NCBI GenBank assembly: GCA_022562495.1
Contig: JADFPE010000005.1
Coordinates: 1 to 58,502 of the forward strand
DNA: 58,502 bases
Direction: 5' to 3'
Source of the DNA: Acidobacteriota bacterium
GTDB lineage: Bacteria; Acidobacteriota; Vicinamibacteria; Vicinamibacterales; UBA8438
Shown: positions 26,751 through 35,833 of the stretch, piece by piece
Position numbering within the stretch: position 1 is the stretch's first letter
How the letters are laid out: every line of letters starts with the position of its first letter
The notes under the pieces: model-generated
What the model saw: the letters and a program-made list of their open reading frames with translations, nothing else
The model's database searches: none
Told to the model about the DNA's origin: nothing
Made by a program: the position numbers and the translations under genes

Positions 26751-29090
26751 CTACGTCCGAACGGCGAGTAGCATATAGACGGCGGACCCGCCAAAGAGCA
26801 CGTTCGGGGCCCATGCTGCCAGCAGCGGAGTGAGTAACCCGGCGCTGCCGATGGCGGCGAAGATGCCCGCGACGAGCCAGTAGGAGAACGCCAGGACGAT
26901 GCCGATCCCAACGCCATACATTGCGCCGTGGCGGCCTGTGGTCACGGCGAATGGGACCGCGATCAGGGTGAGGATCAACGTGACGAAGGGGAAAGAGAGC
27001 TTGCGCTGCAGCGCGACACGCAACGCCACCACGTCCACGCCGCTCGCCTCGAGCTCACGGATGTAGCGGGTGAGTTCTCGATAGCTCATGCGTTCGGCTT
27101 CCGGCTGCTCCGTGGTGAAATACTCCGGCGGATCGATCCAGGACATGTCGCTGTGCTCGGACCGCTCAAAGGCGCCAGGGCCGCGGTCGTCGCCGAACTG
27201 CCGAATCCACACCTCGCGGCCCTGCCAGACGTGGTCGAATACCGCCTGGGTCGCGTAGGTCCGCTCCGCGAGCTGCCAGTCGTCGTCTGCGAACCGATAG
27301 GTGGTCACCGCGTTCAGCTCGACCCGGTCTGGGTCGAAGTGGACATAGTGATAGATCATCCTCCCGTCGGGGCTCACGAGCCACCTCCGGTCCAGCAGGT
27401 CGAAGGTCTCTGCGGGGTTTCCGTTGATGACGTGCCGGATCGCCTCTGCCCGCCGGTTCGCATCAGCCAGAAAGCTCTCGCCCATGCCGAACAGCACACC
27501 GCTCCACAGCACAGCGAACAGCAACAGGGGCAGGGAGACGCGGTAGAGGCTGATACCGCACGCCTTCATCACCGTGAGCTCGCTGCTCTTGGTCAGCATG
27601 CCCACGGTGACCAGGGTAGCCACCAACGCGGAAATCGGTAACACGTAAAAGATGAACTGCGGTGTCGCGTACCAGAAGTATTCGAGGATTGTGAGCACGG
27701 TCGTCGTGCCCTTGAATAGCTTGTCCGCCAGGTCGACGAACGTCGCGATATAGAAGATGCCCAGCAGTCCGACGAACGTCAGCAGCACGATTTTCAGATA
27801 CTGCTTGCCCACATAGCGGTCGAGGAGACTCAGCAGACCGCCCCCCGACCAGCCCGCGCCTGCGCGGACACCGATGCCAGGGTCGGCCATCGCCGACGCA
27901 CGGGTGCCGTGTCTCGGGGTGTCGGCCGGCAACGGCGCCGCACTCCGGCGTCCTAGGACGCTGAGACCGAGCGGGACCCGGCGCTCGGTCGAGCGGGCAC
28001 GCCAGACGAGCAGCGCCACACCACCGCCGCCAAGAATGATGTTCGGCAGCCACATCGCCAGATGCGGCGACACGAGGTCCCCTTTGGCCAGCGCCCTCGC
28101 GCTGTACATGATGATGTAGTAAGCGAAGATGACCCCGATACCAAGGGCGAAGCTGGCGAGCTTGCCATCCTTGCGGCTCGTGACACCCAATGCCAGCCCG
28201 ATGATCGCAAACACCAGACAGGCCACCGGCAAGGAAAACTTCTGGTGGATCTCTATGATTTCGTTGTGGGGCGACACCCCCTGTTCCCGCATGCTGGCCG
28301 CCTGAGCCTGCAACTCGGGAATCGTCATCTCGCGGAGCCCTCGTGCCGGTCCGCCGGGGGGGAAGATGGTGTCGGGGTCGAGTTTGATGAGGCTCTCGTC
28401 GAACCTGTGCACGTCGTAGGTGGCCGGGTCCTCCGGGTCGACGCGGTGTCCGCTGCCAGACGTGAGGACGATATCCACGACGCGGTTCTCGCGGTCGATG
28501 ATCACCCGACCCTTGTCGGCGATGTACACCTGGGGGTTCTCAGGGTCGCGGTTGTCGGCCAGGAAGACCTCGGACCACCCGGTACCTTGGGTGTCCACGT
28601 CCCGCACGTACAGGACGACCCCGGGGAAGCCCTGATAGAAGACCCGTGGCTTGACCTCGTCTTCTGCCCGCGTGGCCAACGTGCGAAAGGTGATCTCGCG
28701 GAACGCCTGGTTGGCGTCCGGTACTGCCACGACCAGGGTGTAGGTGGTCGCCGCCATCGCGACCGTGCCCAGAACGGCCACAGGTCGGAGCATCTGGTAG
28801 ATGCTGATGCCGCAGGCCTGCAGCGCCACAGTCTCGCGGTCGCCGGACAACCTGCCGAGTCCCATCAGGAGGCCGATGAGGACCGCCATCGGGATGGTGA
28901 CGCCGAGGCCCTGGGGAACGAGCGTCAGCATGAGCTGGACGATCGTCCAGACGTCGACACCCTTCGTGATCAGCGCCTGGACCACCCGCATGAGCGGGTC
29001 GATCATGAGGACGAAGGTGAAGACCAGGAGGGTGAGAAACACCATTCGCAATGTTTCCCGCAGGATGTAGCGGTCAAGGATGGGCAGCAT
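26751..29090 (-). CDS. lptF: Fused LptF-LptG permease of the LPS export ABC transporter
   Basis: 779 aa in one continuous frame, about twice an ordinary LptF or LptG. Residues 1-370 form one YjgP/YjgQ permease: MLPILDRYILRETLRMVFLT, membrane spans, a periplasmic beta-jellyroll region, then SLPVACLVFAIIGLALGVTS. After a low-complexity linker at about 375-425, a second permease starts (LLSLLDRYVGKQYLKIVLLT). It has its own coupling segment KSSELTVMKACGISLYRVSL and ends in FSYWLVAGIFAAIGSAG. The two halves together would form the complete inner-membrane part with LptB (45.5-46.2 kb). No stop or frameshift separates the halves. Confidence 0.92.
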   Translation of the reverse strand: MLPILDRYILRETLRMVFLTLLVFTFVLMIDPLMRVVQALITKGVDVWTIVQLMLTLVPQGLGVTIPMAVLIGLLMGLGRLSGDRETVALQACGISIYQMLRPVAVLGTVAMAATTYTLVVAVPDANQAFREITFRTLATRAEDEVKPRVFYQGFPGVVLYVRDVDTQGTGWSEVFLADNRDPENPQVYIADKGRVIIDRENRVVDIVLTSGSGHRVDPEDPATYDVHRFDESLIKLDPDTIFPPGGPARGLREMTIPELQAQAASMREQGVSPHNEIIEIHQKFSLPVACLVFAIIGLALGVTSRKDGKLASFALGIGVIFAYYIIMYSARALAKGDLVSPHLAMWLPNIILGGGGVALLVWRARSTERRVPLGLSVLGRRSAAPLPADTPRHGTRASAMADPGIGVRAGAGWSGGGLLSLLDRYVGKQYLKIVLLTFVGLLGIFYIATFVDLADKLFKGTTTVLTILEYFWYATPQFIFYVLPISALVATLVTVGMLTKSSELTVMKACGISLYRVSLPLLLFAVLWSGVLFGMGESFLADANRRAEAIRHVINGNPAETFDLLDRRWLVSPDGRMIYHYVHFDPDRVELNAVTTYRFADDDWQLAERTYATQAVFDHVWQGREVWIRQFGDDRGPGAFERSEHSDMSWIDPPEYFTTEQPEAERMSYRELTRYIRELEASGVDVVALRVALQRKLSFPFVTLILTLIAVPFAVTTGRHGAMYGVGIGIVLAFSYWLVAGIFAAIGSAGLLTPLLAAWAPNVLFGGSAVYMLLAVRT

Positions 29091-29320
29091 CGGCAGTCGT
29101 GAAAGTCTATCACCCCGTGTTATCGGTCGAGAGCGGGGAAGAGGTGTCTCAGGCTTCAGGCTGACTCCAGGCGCTCGTGTGGCGATTTCTCATCCGACAG
29201 CAAGGCGGCCCCGGCGGTACATCGCGCGGCTGCGGCTCCCGCGGACCCTAACGCACGGATCTTGGTGGCGCGTGCCGCGAAGGCGTGGGCTCAAAGCGAA
29301 CGCCCGGCCATCCGACCCCT

Positions 29321-29394
29321 TTGATCAGACCCCAGACAGTCCTGGAATCGGATCACCCAGGAACCTCGTATTTCTTGGATCTGATGAACCTCTC
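29321..29394. repeat. 66-bp hairpin repeat, copy 1
   Basis: TTGATCAGACCC at the start and GGATCTGATGA near 29377-29386 form the outer stem; CCTGG and CCAGG form an inner stem. It is preceded by a diverged direct repeat with GGTGGCGCGTG and CGCCCGGCCA. Confidence 0.7.
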
Positions 29395-29495
29395 ATGTCG
29401 AAACAGCGGCTCAGATCGGCCCAGGCCTTCGACGCACCCAGCACCCAAGATCGTGGAGGCGCGTGGCGGCGACGAGCGCCCGGCCACGCGACCTC

Positions 29496-29569
29496 TTGAT
29501 CAGACCCTAGAAAGTCCTGGCTTCGGATCATCCAGAATCCCTGTATTTCTTGGGTCTGATAAGCCTCTC
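29496..29569. repeat. 66-bp hairpin repeat, copy 2
   Basis: ATCAGACCCTAGAAA pairs with TTTCTTGGGTCTGAT, 15-base arms with one mismatch. It is preceded at 29447-29495 by a second copy of the GGAGGCGCGTG...CGCCCGGCCA block and followed by GCCTCTCGATG. Confidence 0.75.
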
Positions 29570-29580
29570 GATGCGATCCC

Positions 29581-29648
29581 TTGATCAGCCCCAAGAACTT
29601 CCTGGATTCAGATCACCCAGAATCCTCGTATTTCTTGGGTCTGATAAG
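29581..29648. repeat. 66-bp hairpin repeat, copy 3
   Basis: ATCAGCCCCAAGAA pairs with TTCTTGGGTCTGAT with one mismatch; the inner arms GGATTC and GAATCC also pair. It is followed by TTATGTTAACTTAG and the type-A element. Confidence 0.75.
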
Positions 29649-29664
29649 GGGTGTTATGTTAACT

Positions 29665-29800
29665 TAGCGGTCCCGGTCATCATTACGGTAACGCACCGAG
29701 GGTAGCGAGGCGCCAGGCTGGCTTTGTGACCGAGGAGCAACGCCATCCAGGCGGGATGCATCGCCAGCCGAATGCACCGTAATTATGACTGAGGCCACTT
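29665..29800. repeat. Type-A intergenic element, reverse orientation, internally deleted
   Basis: Ends AGCGGTCCCGGTCATCATTA and TAATTATGACTGAGGCCACT. The reverse complement reads GCATTCGGCTGGCGATGCAT and GCGTTGCTCCTCGGTC. About 30 bp that contain GTGCTCCCTCGTCG in other copies are absent. Confidence 0.85.
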
Positions 29801-29893
29801 AGGGCCGAGCCAAGGACCGAAACCACCTCCAGCGGTGCACAGTTGCTGATCCAGGAGCCATCCCCCATGTTGGCAACGATGATACCGACGGCA

Positions 29894-30075
29894 CTGGACT
29901 CCCTGCACAACTTTTATCGTGGCGATTGAGTCAAGTATTGGTCCTGTTTTTTTTCGCTCACCACACAGCCGCCGTTCAAGGAGTCTCGTTCGGGTAGCGG
30001 TGTGTGAGGCAAGTGTGGCGAGCCAGGCGGAGCCAACCGGGTCGGGATGGTCTGCGGCGGAGCCTCGCTCGAGGT
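29894..30075. repeat. Type-D composite repeat (copy 2)
   Basis: CTGGACTCCCTG (29894-29905) and CAAGGAGTCTCG (29977-29988) are near-inverted ends. The inside shares TCGTGGCGATTGAGTCA and TTTTTCGCTC with copy 1. The following GGCGAGCCAGGCGGAGCC and GGCGGAGCCTCGCTCG match the second half of copy 1. Confidence 0.75.
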
Positions 30076-30128
30076 GTCGCACGGATGGCCGACGCGAACG
30101 GGGCTCTCGCAGACCCGCCCGCGCCGTG

Positions 30129-30953
30129 TCAGTCAGCCCGCTTCAACTCCTCGATGATCTCGGTCAGCGCAGCGATGATCTCGTGGCGGTCGACCCGCGA
30201 CTTGCGGAACTTCAGACTGAGGTTGAAGGTCTTGGCGGGCGGCACGTATTTGAAGGTGAACGCTGTGGGTCGCCCCCGGTTTCGTTTCGCGGTTGCGGCT
30301 CTGGCTTGCTCGCGTGTCGTCTGACCAGGGTGCCTGGTCAGCCGCTCGACGAGAGCGATCATTTTCTGCGTATCACCCTGCCTAACCACCTGTAACAGCA
30401 GCGATTTAGACGTGATGTCGGCCAGCCGACAAAGCGCTCGAACCTCGTCAGGCATCGCGTTGAGGCTGAGCGACTCGGTGACGGAGGTCCTGGACTTCCC
30501 AAGGCGGCGGGCCAGATCCTCGTGTTTGCAGCCGTGGTCTCTGGCGAGCGTGTGTAGTGCCTCCGCCTCTTCGAACGGGCTCAAGTCCAGGCGTTGGAGG
30601 TTCTCCACGAGGGCGATCTCGATCAACTCGGCGTCGTCGACGTCCCGGATCACCACCGGGACTTCCCGCAGTCCGACCTGTACGGACGCCTGGTAGCGTC
30701 GCTCCCCCGCCACGATCTGGAACCGGCCGCGCCGCTGCCTGACGATGAGCGGTTCGATGATTCCCTTCTCGGTGATCGACGCCATCAGTTCCGAGAGATC
30801 ACCCATTACCTGTCTGGGCTGGTCCGGATTCGGATCGACCTGATCAATCGGGACCATGCGTCCAATGGGAGCGCCGGACGAGGCAGCAAGCGCCTCGACG
30901 TAATGCTCATCGTGGCGCATCTTCACGGCGTGTGGCAGTCCTCGCCTAAGCAC
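30129..30953 (-). CDS. parB: Chromosome partitioning protein ParB
   Basis: CTP-dependent DNA clamp that loads at parS and works with ParA in segregating replicated origins. 274 aa. The N-terminal ParB/Sulfiredoxin-like domain has IDQVDPNPDQPRQ, KGIIEPLIVR and the CTPase motif VAGERRYQAS. The HTH region follows (ENLQRLDLSPFEEAEAL, KHEDLARRLGKSRTSVTESL), then a short C-terminal dimerisation domain. The start overlaps the end of parA by 8 bp. No parS (TGTTTCACGTGAAACA-like) site was found in this window. Confidence 0.93.
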   Translation of the reverse strand: MLRRGLPHAVKMRHDEHYVEALAASSGAPIGRMVPIDQVDPNPDQPRQVMGDLSELMASITEKGIIEPLIVRQRRGRFQIVAGERRYQASVQVGLREVPVVIRDVDDAELIEIALVENLQRLDLSPFEEAEALHTLARDHGCKHEDLARRLGKSRTSVTESLSLNAMPDEVRALCRLADITSKSLLLQVVRQGDTQKMIALVERLTRHPGQTTREQARAATAKRNRGRPTAFTFKYVPPAKTFNLSLKFRKSRVDRHEIIAALTEIIEELKRAD

Positions 30954-31704
30954 GGTCCATCACCTCCTCGCAGAGACTGTAATAGTCGGATGCACCCTTG
31001 GAGTCCGGCGCAAAGGAGAAAATCGATTCGCGGTAGGCCGGACTCTCCTCGAGTCGCACGTTCTTCGAAATGACGGTTTTGAAGACCTTCGGACCGAAGA
31101 CCTTGTTGATCTGTATCTGGATGTCTCGACCCAGCGAAGTTCGTTTGTCGAGCATCGTGATCAGGACGCCAAGTATCTCCAGTTTCGGGTTGGCTCTCGC
31201 CCGGACCTTCTCGATGGTCTCGAGGAGATCGTCGGTGCCTTCGAGCGCGAAATACGACGACTGGATCGGGATCAGCAGATGGGTCGCCGCCACCAGGGCG
31301 TTGACCGTCAACAGTCCGAGTGTCGGGGGACAGTCGATCACGACGTAGGGATACCGCTTGGCCAGCGGTGCGAGGAGGTCCTTCAGTCTGAAGTGTGCGT
31401 CGAGCTCTCCGACGAGGCGGGCCTCGAGCTTGGCCAGCGAGATGCGGGCGGGCACCACCGAGAGGTTTTTCTGCTGATCGGCCGGGACGATGACATCCGA
31501 CAATGTGCAGTCGGGATTGGCGAAGGCGTCGTAGGCGGACACCGTGAGGGTGTCGCGCTGGATGAACGACAGCGTGCTGTTGCCTTGCGGGTCGAGATCG
31601 ATCAGCAGCGTCTGTTTGCCGCGCAGTGACAGTGCCGCGGCCAGGTTGATCGCCGTCGTCGTCTTGCCGACTCCGCCTTTCTGATTGGCGATCGCGACGA
31701 TCAT
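30946..31704 (-). CDS. parA: Chromosome partitioning ATPase ParA
   Basis: Nucleoid-binding deviant-Walker ATPase that drives ParB-parS movement. 252 aa from ATG 31704. The Walker A is IANQKGGVGKTTTAINLAAA; also visible are LLIDLDPQGNSTL and VVIDCPPTLGLLTVNAL. Upstream codons in the open frame (32 residues) do not match. It overlaps parB by 8 bp and lies 117 bp after the DUF151 gene on the same strand. Confidence 0.95.
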   Translation of the reverse strand: MIVAIANQKGGVGKTTTAINLAAALSLRGKQTLLIDLDPQGNSTLSFIQRDTLTVSAYDAFANPDCTLSDVIVPADQQKNLSVVPARISLAKLEARLVGELDAHFRLKDLLAPLAKRYPYVVIDCPPTLGLLTVNALVAATHLLIPIQSSYFALEGTDDLLETIEKVRARANPKLEILGVLITMLDKRTSLGRDIQIQINKVFGPKVFKTVISKNVRLEESPAYRESIFSFAPDSKGASDYYSLCEEVMDRA

Positions 31705-31821
31705 TTTGAACGGCACGAGCGAGATACTTTCTTGGGACCGCGTTCTGGACGAGGACCTGTATGCGGCGTCATTGTAGGAACGTGTCGCGCGGGGTGTCAA
31801 GCGACGGGGCCCCGTTGCAGC

Positions 31822-32307
31822 CTACATCTTGTATTTTCCCAGCTCGTCCGGGTCGAGCGCCTCGAGCCACTTCTGCAGCCGTTCGGAGTCCCCTTTGTGC
31901 GGTGAGAGGTCCAGCTGCTTCGCGCTGTCGATGACGGTGTCTTCGGCGAAGATCGGCGCTCGCACACGCAACGCGAGCGCGATGGCGTCGCTCGGCCTCG
32001 CATCAATCGCCACAGGCTCGCCTCCGACGACCAGGTGGATGACGGCGTAGAAGGTATTCTCCTTCAGCTCGCTGACCACGATTTTCTGCACGTCCGCCTT
32101 GAGATCGTGGATGACGTTCCGTAGCAGGTCGTGCGTCATCGGTCGTGGCATCGAGATGTTTTCGATCTGCAAGGCGATGGCGTTGGCCTCGAAGATGCCC
32201 ACCCAAATCGGTAGGACCCGCTGCCCCTCGCTGTCATGAAGAATGACAATCGGCATGTTCGTGATCGGATCGACCATCAGCCCCTTGATTGACATCTCGA
32301 CCTGCAT
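31822..32307 (-). CDS. DUF151 (bifunctional nuclease-like) protein
   Basis: 161 aa, the usual size of the BFN/DUF151 family. Motifs: GLMVDPITNMPIVILHD, VLPIWVGIFEANAIALQIEN, PRPMTHDLLRNVI and AIDARPSDAIALALRV. Members in bacteria and plants have been linked to DNase/RNase activity or stress response, so the biochemical role here is open. I choose ATG 32307, because GAGAGG lies 7 bases upstream; the in-frame GTG at 32313 would sit almost on top of that site. It lies between miaB and parA on one strand. Confidence 0.85.
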   Translation of the reverse strand: MQVEMSIKGLMVDPITNMPIVILHDSEGQRVLPIWVGIFEANAIALQIENISMPRPMTHDLLRNVIHDLKADVQKIVVSELKENTFYAVIHLVVGGEPVAIDARPSDAIALALRVRAPIFAEDTVIDSAKQLDLSPHKGDSERLQKWLEALDPDELGKYKM

Positions 32308-32616
32308 CGTCACGCCTCTCTTCCTCTACCAGTCCGCGGTCACAAGTCCTGCTGCATTCGGCCGGCGCTGCATCCGCCCGGCCTGCGTTTGTCCTCGGTC
32401 GACTACCGCCGGTGTGCTCCGTCGTCACGCCTTGCCAGACCGGCTCATCGGCTACCCGCGGTGCGATGCGGGACGGCGCTGATTGCGGCTGCCTCCGTTG
32501 CTCAGCGGTTGCACGGTGTCTCCCTCATCGTGCTTTGCCCAAGTGGAGCGTAGCATGTTCCGTGGACAGGGTCTCGATGCGATGGAGGACTGTCCCCACC
32601 GTCTGCCAGGGTGGAG
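32308..32616. other. Intergenic space miaB - DUF151
   Basis: 309 bp that hold a partial type-B element (32330-32475) and about 140 bp of unassigned sequence next to the miaB stop. Confidence 0.6.
32330..32475. repeat. Partial type-B element between miaB and DUF151
   Basis: Starts CAGTCCGCGGTCACAAGTCC, then GCTGCATTCGGCCGGCGCTG, GTCCTCGGTCGACTACCGCC and GTGCTCCGTCGTCACGCC. The right terminal repeat is not recognisable; the right boundary is approximate. Confidence 0.75.
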
Positions 32617-33942
32617 CTAGGAGATCGTTGCCAGCAGCTCGCCGTGCAGGCTGAACGGCCCGCTCCGGGTGATGCGCACACGCACCAATCGCCCTAGCAG
32701 TTCCTTGGGCGCGCTGAAGTTGACGACGGTGTTACCGGTCGTCCGGCCGGCGAGCTCCCAGTCGCGCCTGCGACTCGTCGAGTCGACCAGTAGCTCGACC
32801 ACGCGGCCGACCCGCCGACGATGAATCTTTTCCTGAATGCCCTTCTGCAGCTCCTGCAACGCGACGATGCGACGGGTCTTCTCGGCGGCCGGCACGTCGT
32901 CTGTCAGCCGCTTCGATGCGAGCGTGTTGGGTCGTTCCGAGTACTTGAACGAGAACATACTGTGGTAGCCGACGGCGCTGGTCAAGCTGAGCGTGTCCTC
33001 GAACTCCTCTACCGTCTCTCCGGGAAATCCGACGATCATATCTGTGGACAGCGCGATGTCCGGCATCGCCGTGCGCAGACGGTCGATCAAGTGCAGGTAG
33101 TCATCGCGCGTGTGCCGCCGCCGCATGCGCGCCAGCACGCTGGTCGAACCGGATTGGACCGGCAGGTGTAAGTGGCGGCAGATCTTGGGCAGCGCGCGCA
33201 TGACGGCGATCATGCGGTCGGTCACGTGGCGTGGGTGCGGACTCGCGAAACGGATGCGTTCGACACCCCGTACCTCGTGCACCAGCTCCAGCAGCCCGGC
33301 GAAGTCGCAGCCCGCACGGTCGGGCGCGGCATAGTGATTGACGATCTGTCCCAGTAGATGGATCTCACGGTGGCCCTCGGCGACGGCGAGACGGACTTCC
33401 TCGACGATCTCCCCCGCCGGTCGCATCCGCTCGTGGCCTCGCGTGTAGGGCACGACACAGAACGCGCAAAAATCATTGCACCCCTCGATGATGGTGACCG
33501 ACGCCTTGACCGGGTCGGACCGGCGGGCGACCCCGAGCGGAAAGGACACGTTGTCGTAGGGGTTGATGTCGACGCGCTCCGGGCGGTCCCGGACGAGCTG
33601 GTCCACCATCTCCGGCAGACGCGACAAGGCCTGCGTGCCGACCACGAGATCGACGCGGCGTCCCCGTTCGAGTAGCGCGCGACCCTCCTGCTGTGCCACG
33701 CAACCGATCACCGCGACGATCGGTCGCTTTCCCGATCGGTTGGTCGGCACCATTCCCAGCTCCGTGTACAACCGCTCTTCAGCCCGCTCGCGCACACTGC
33801 AGGTGTTGATCACGACCAGGTCGGCCTCGTCGGGTGCGGCCGCTGGCTCGTAGCCAGCCTGATCGAGCAGACCGGCCACCCGTTCGGAATCGTGGACGTT
33901 CATCTGACAACCGAACGTGTCGATGTAATACTTGCGGGCCAC
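32617..33942 (-). CDS. miaB: tRNA-2-methylthio-N6-isopentenyladenosine synthase MiaB
   Basis: Radical-SAM methylthiotransferase modifying A37 of tRNAs that read UNN codons. 441 aa. The N-terminal UPF0004 domain has FGCQMNVHDSERVAGLLDQ with cysteines at C11, about C48 (INTCSV) and about C82 for the auxiliary cluster. The radical-SAM CxxxCxxC is in GCNDFCAFCVVPYTRGHE. The C-terminal TRAM domain begins near VGRVVELLVDSTS. It lies 37 bp after recN and upstream of DUF151. Confidence 0.96.
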   Translation of the reverse strand: MARKYYIDTFGCQMNVHDSERVAGLLDQAGYEPAAAPDEADLVVINTCSVRERAEERLYTELGMVPTNRSGKRPIVAVIGCVAQQEGRALLERGRRVDLVVGTQALSRLPEMVDQLVRDRPERVDINPYDNVSFPLGVARRSDPVKASVTIIEGCNDFCAFCVVPYTRGHERMRPAGEIVEEVRLAVAEGHREIHLLGQIVNHYAAPDRAGCDFAGLLELVHEVRGVERIRFASPHPRHVTDRMIAVMRALPKICRHLHLPVQSGSTSVLARMRRRHTRDDYLHLIDRLRTAMPDIALSTDMIVGFPGETVEEFEDTLSLTSAVGYHSMFSFKYSERPNTLASKRLTDDVPAAEKTRRIVALQELQKGIQEKIHRRRVGRVVELLVDSTSRRRDWELAGRTTGNTVVNFSAPKELLGRLVRVRITRSGPFSLHGELLATIS

Positions 33943-33979
33943 TCTTGGGGACCTCCGTCCGAACGCGCGTCGGCGGACG

Positions 33980-35677
33980 TTACTTTCGCCTTTCGCTTTC
34001 GCCTTTCGTGTTCGGCGACGAATGACGTGCTGTTTTCGTTGTTTCTTCGCTAGCTGTAATCAATAACTCACGCGCGCTCTCCAACACGCTGCTCGAGACC
34101 CGGGTGCCTGTCATCATCCTCGCGATCTCCGAGGCACGGGTGTCTGCGTCCAGACGCTCCACATCCGTTGTCGTCCGGCCGTTGCGAACTGACTTGGTCA
34201 CACGGTGATGACTGGTGCCGTAGGCAGCGATCTGAGGCAGGTGGGTGACGCAGAGCACCTGATAGCGGTCGGCGAGCGTTCTCAGCTTCGCGCCTATCCG
34301 TTCGGCCGCTTCTCCCCCGATGCCGGCGTCGACCTCGTCGAAGACCAGGGTCTTGCCAGACGTGTCGAGAGACCTGACGGTCGTTCTGAGCACCAGCATG
34401 ACACGGGACAGCTCGCCGCCGGAGGCGATCCGAGCCAGGGCTTTGAGGTCTTCGCCGGGATTGGCCGAGAAATAGAACTCCGCGTGGTCGATGCCCCTGT
34501 CGGTCCACCGCTCCTCTTCGGACGCGGGCGCGTCGAACACGACCTCGAAGCGTGTGCGCTCCATCGCCAGGTCGGCGAGACCGCGCTCGAGTGTCCGGGC
34601 CAACATCGCCGCCTGGGACCGTCGTTGCTTCGAGAGGGTCGTCGCCACGTCGAGATAGGCGTCACGGGCCGCCACGACCTGCGCGCGCAGGTCCTCTTCG
34701 CGTTCGGTGCCCCTGTCGAGCTGTGCCGCTTCGTCGCAGAGTTGTTCGCGCCGGCTGATGACCTCGCGCAGCGTGGGGCCGTATCGCCGTTTCAGACGCT
34801 CGAGTCTGGCCAGTCGATCCTCGACCGTTTGCAGCCGTTCCGGCGAGGTGTCGACGCCGCTCGCATACGGGCGTAACGCGTAGGCCAGCTCCTCGAGTTG
34901 TGAGACGATCGCGTCCTGCGTATCGAGATGCACCGCGAACGTGGGGTCGAGGGTCGCCAGCTCCCCGACCCGCTTCCACACCCGGTCGAGCGCGCCCAGC
35001 GCGGCCCCGTCTCCGTCGTACAGCTCGGCGTAACTCTCGGCCGCCAGTCGGTGTAACCGGTCGGCGTTGGCCAAGATCTTCTGCTGGGCGGCGAGCGCGT
35101 CATCCTCCCCTTCGGACGGGTCCGCATCTTCGATCTCGCGCAGTTGAAACGTCACGAGGTCGGCCCGTTCCTCCCGGTTCGCGGTCTGCATCCTGACGCG
35201 GTTGAGATCGGCGACGGCCTGCCGCCACGTGACGAACCGGGAACCCACATCGTCGCACAATGTGCCGAGATCCGCGTATCGGTCCAGGAGGTCGAGATGG
35301 CTGGCGGGGTCGAGCAACGCCTGGTGCTCGTGTTGCCCGTGCAGGTCGAGCAGCTCGGCGCCGAGCGCCCGCAGGCTGCTGGTCGAGACCAGGCGGTCGT
35401 CGATGAACGCCCGGCTGCGACCATGCGCGGACACTTCCCGGCGGAGCACCCGCTCGCGGCCGTCGGCCGTCTCGGTGGCAGCCTCGACGACCGCCTTGTC
35501 CGCGCCGGTGCGCACGAGATCGGATGAGGCACGTCCCCCGCGCAGCAATGCGAGTGCGCCGACCACGATCGACTTGCCGGCGCCGGTTTCTCCAGTCAGG
35601 ATATTGAGGCCAGCGTCGAGCTCGAGCTCGAGATGGTCGATGACGGCCAGGTCGCGGATGCTGAGAAATCGGATCAT
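33980..35677 (-). CDS. recN: DNA repair protein RecN
   Basis: SMC-like ATPase for double-strand-break repair. 565 aa, normal length. Walker A: ILTGETGAGKSIVVGALALL; the central coiled coil follows; the signature ASGGELSRVMLVLRTTV and Walker B LVFDEVDAGIGGEAAERIG are in the C-terminal half, with FHVTHLPQIAAYGTSHHRV-type switch (VTHLPQIAA). Its end carries a short TTTCGCC repeat that extends the tail (KGESERRK). Probably the first gene of a recN-miaB-DUF151-parA-parB run. The gap to divergent tolQ is 236 bp. Confidence 0.95.
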   Translation of the reverse strand: MIRFLSIRDLAVIDHLELELDAGLNILTGETGAGKSIVVGALALLRGGRASSDLVRTGADKAVVEAATETADGRERVLRREVSAHGRSRAFIDDRLVSTSSLRALGAELLDLHGQHEHQALLDPASHLDLLDRYADLGTLCDDVGSRFVTWRQAVADLNRVRMQTANREERADLVTFQLREIEDADPSEGEDDALAAQQKILANADRLHRLAAESYAELYDGDGAALGALDRVWKRVGELATLDPTFAVHLDTQDAIVSQLEELAYALRPYASGVDTSPERLQTVEDRLARLERLKRRYGPTLREVISRREQLCDEAAQLDRGTEREEDLRAQVVAARDAYLDVATTLSKQRRSQAAMLARTLERGLADLAMERTRFEVVFDAPASEEERWTDRGIDHAEFYFSANPGEDLKALARIASGGELSRVMLVLRTTVRSLDTSGKTLVFDEVDAGIGGEAAERIGAKLRTLADRYQVLCVTHLPQIAAYGTSHHRVTKSVRNGRTTTDVERLDADTRASEIARMMTGTRVSSSVLESARELLITASEETTKTARHSSPNTKGESERRK

Positions 35678-35833
35678 CGACTAGCGCAGGCCACCGAAAC
35701 AGCACGCTCGCAGACCGCGCCGACCGCCGTAGCATGCGGGATGCGGTGCGCCCACGCACACGACTCTCCCCTGCTGGCCCGGCCGGGTCGACGCGTGTGC
35801 CAGGGAACCGAGAAGTGCCATCGTATCATATAT

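Larger units (their letters stand above)
29091..30128. other. 1,038-bp gene-free region built of repeats
   Basis: In order: about 165 bp without recognised structure, a partial direct repeat, three 66-bp hairpin repeats (29321-29646), a type-A element (29665-29800), a type-D element (29894-30075) and a short tail before parB. ORFs here are spurious: they cross the repeats and have no family match. Confidence 0.75.

Noticed and set aside
29321-29648. CRISPR-like array
   Set aside because: Only three units, with unequal spacing (175 and 85 bp), long diverged hairpins rather than 25-40-bp identical repeats, and no cas genes nearby.
29091-30128. Small protein genes in the 1-kb gap
   Set aside because: The ORFs there span several repeats, have no start signals and resemble no family.
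29091-31800. parS site near parAB
   Set aside because: No sequence close to TGTTTCACGTGAAACA was seen here or elsewhere in the window; TTTCACC words belong to type-B repeat ends.
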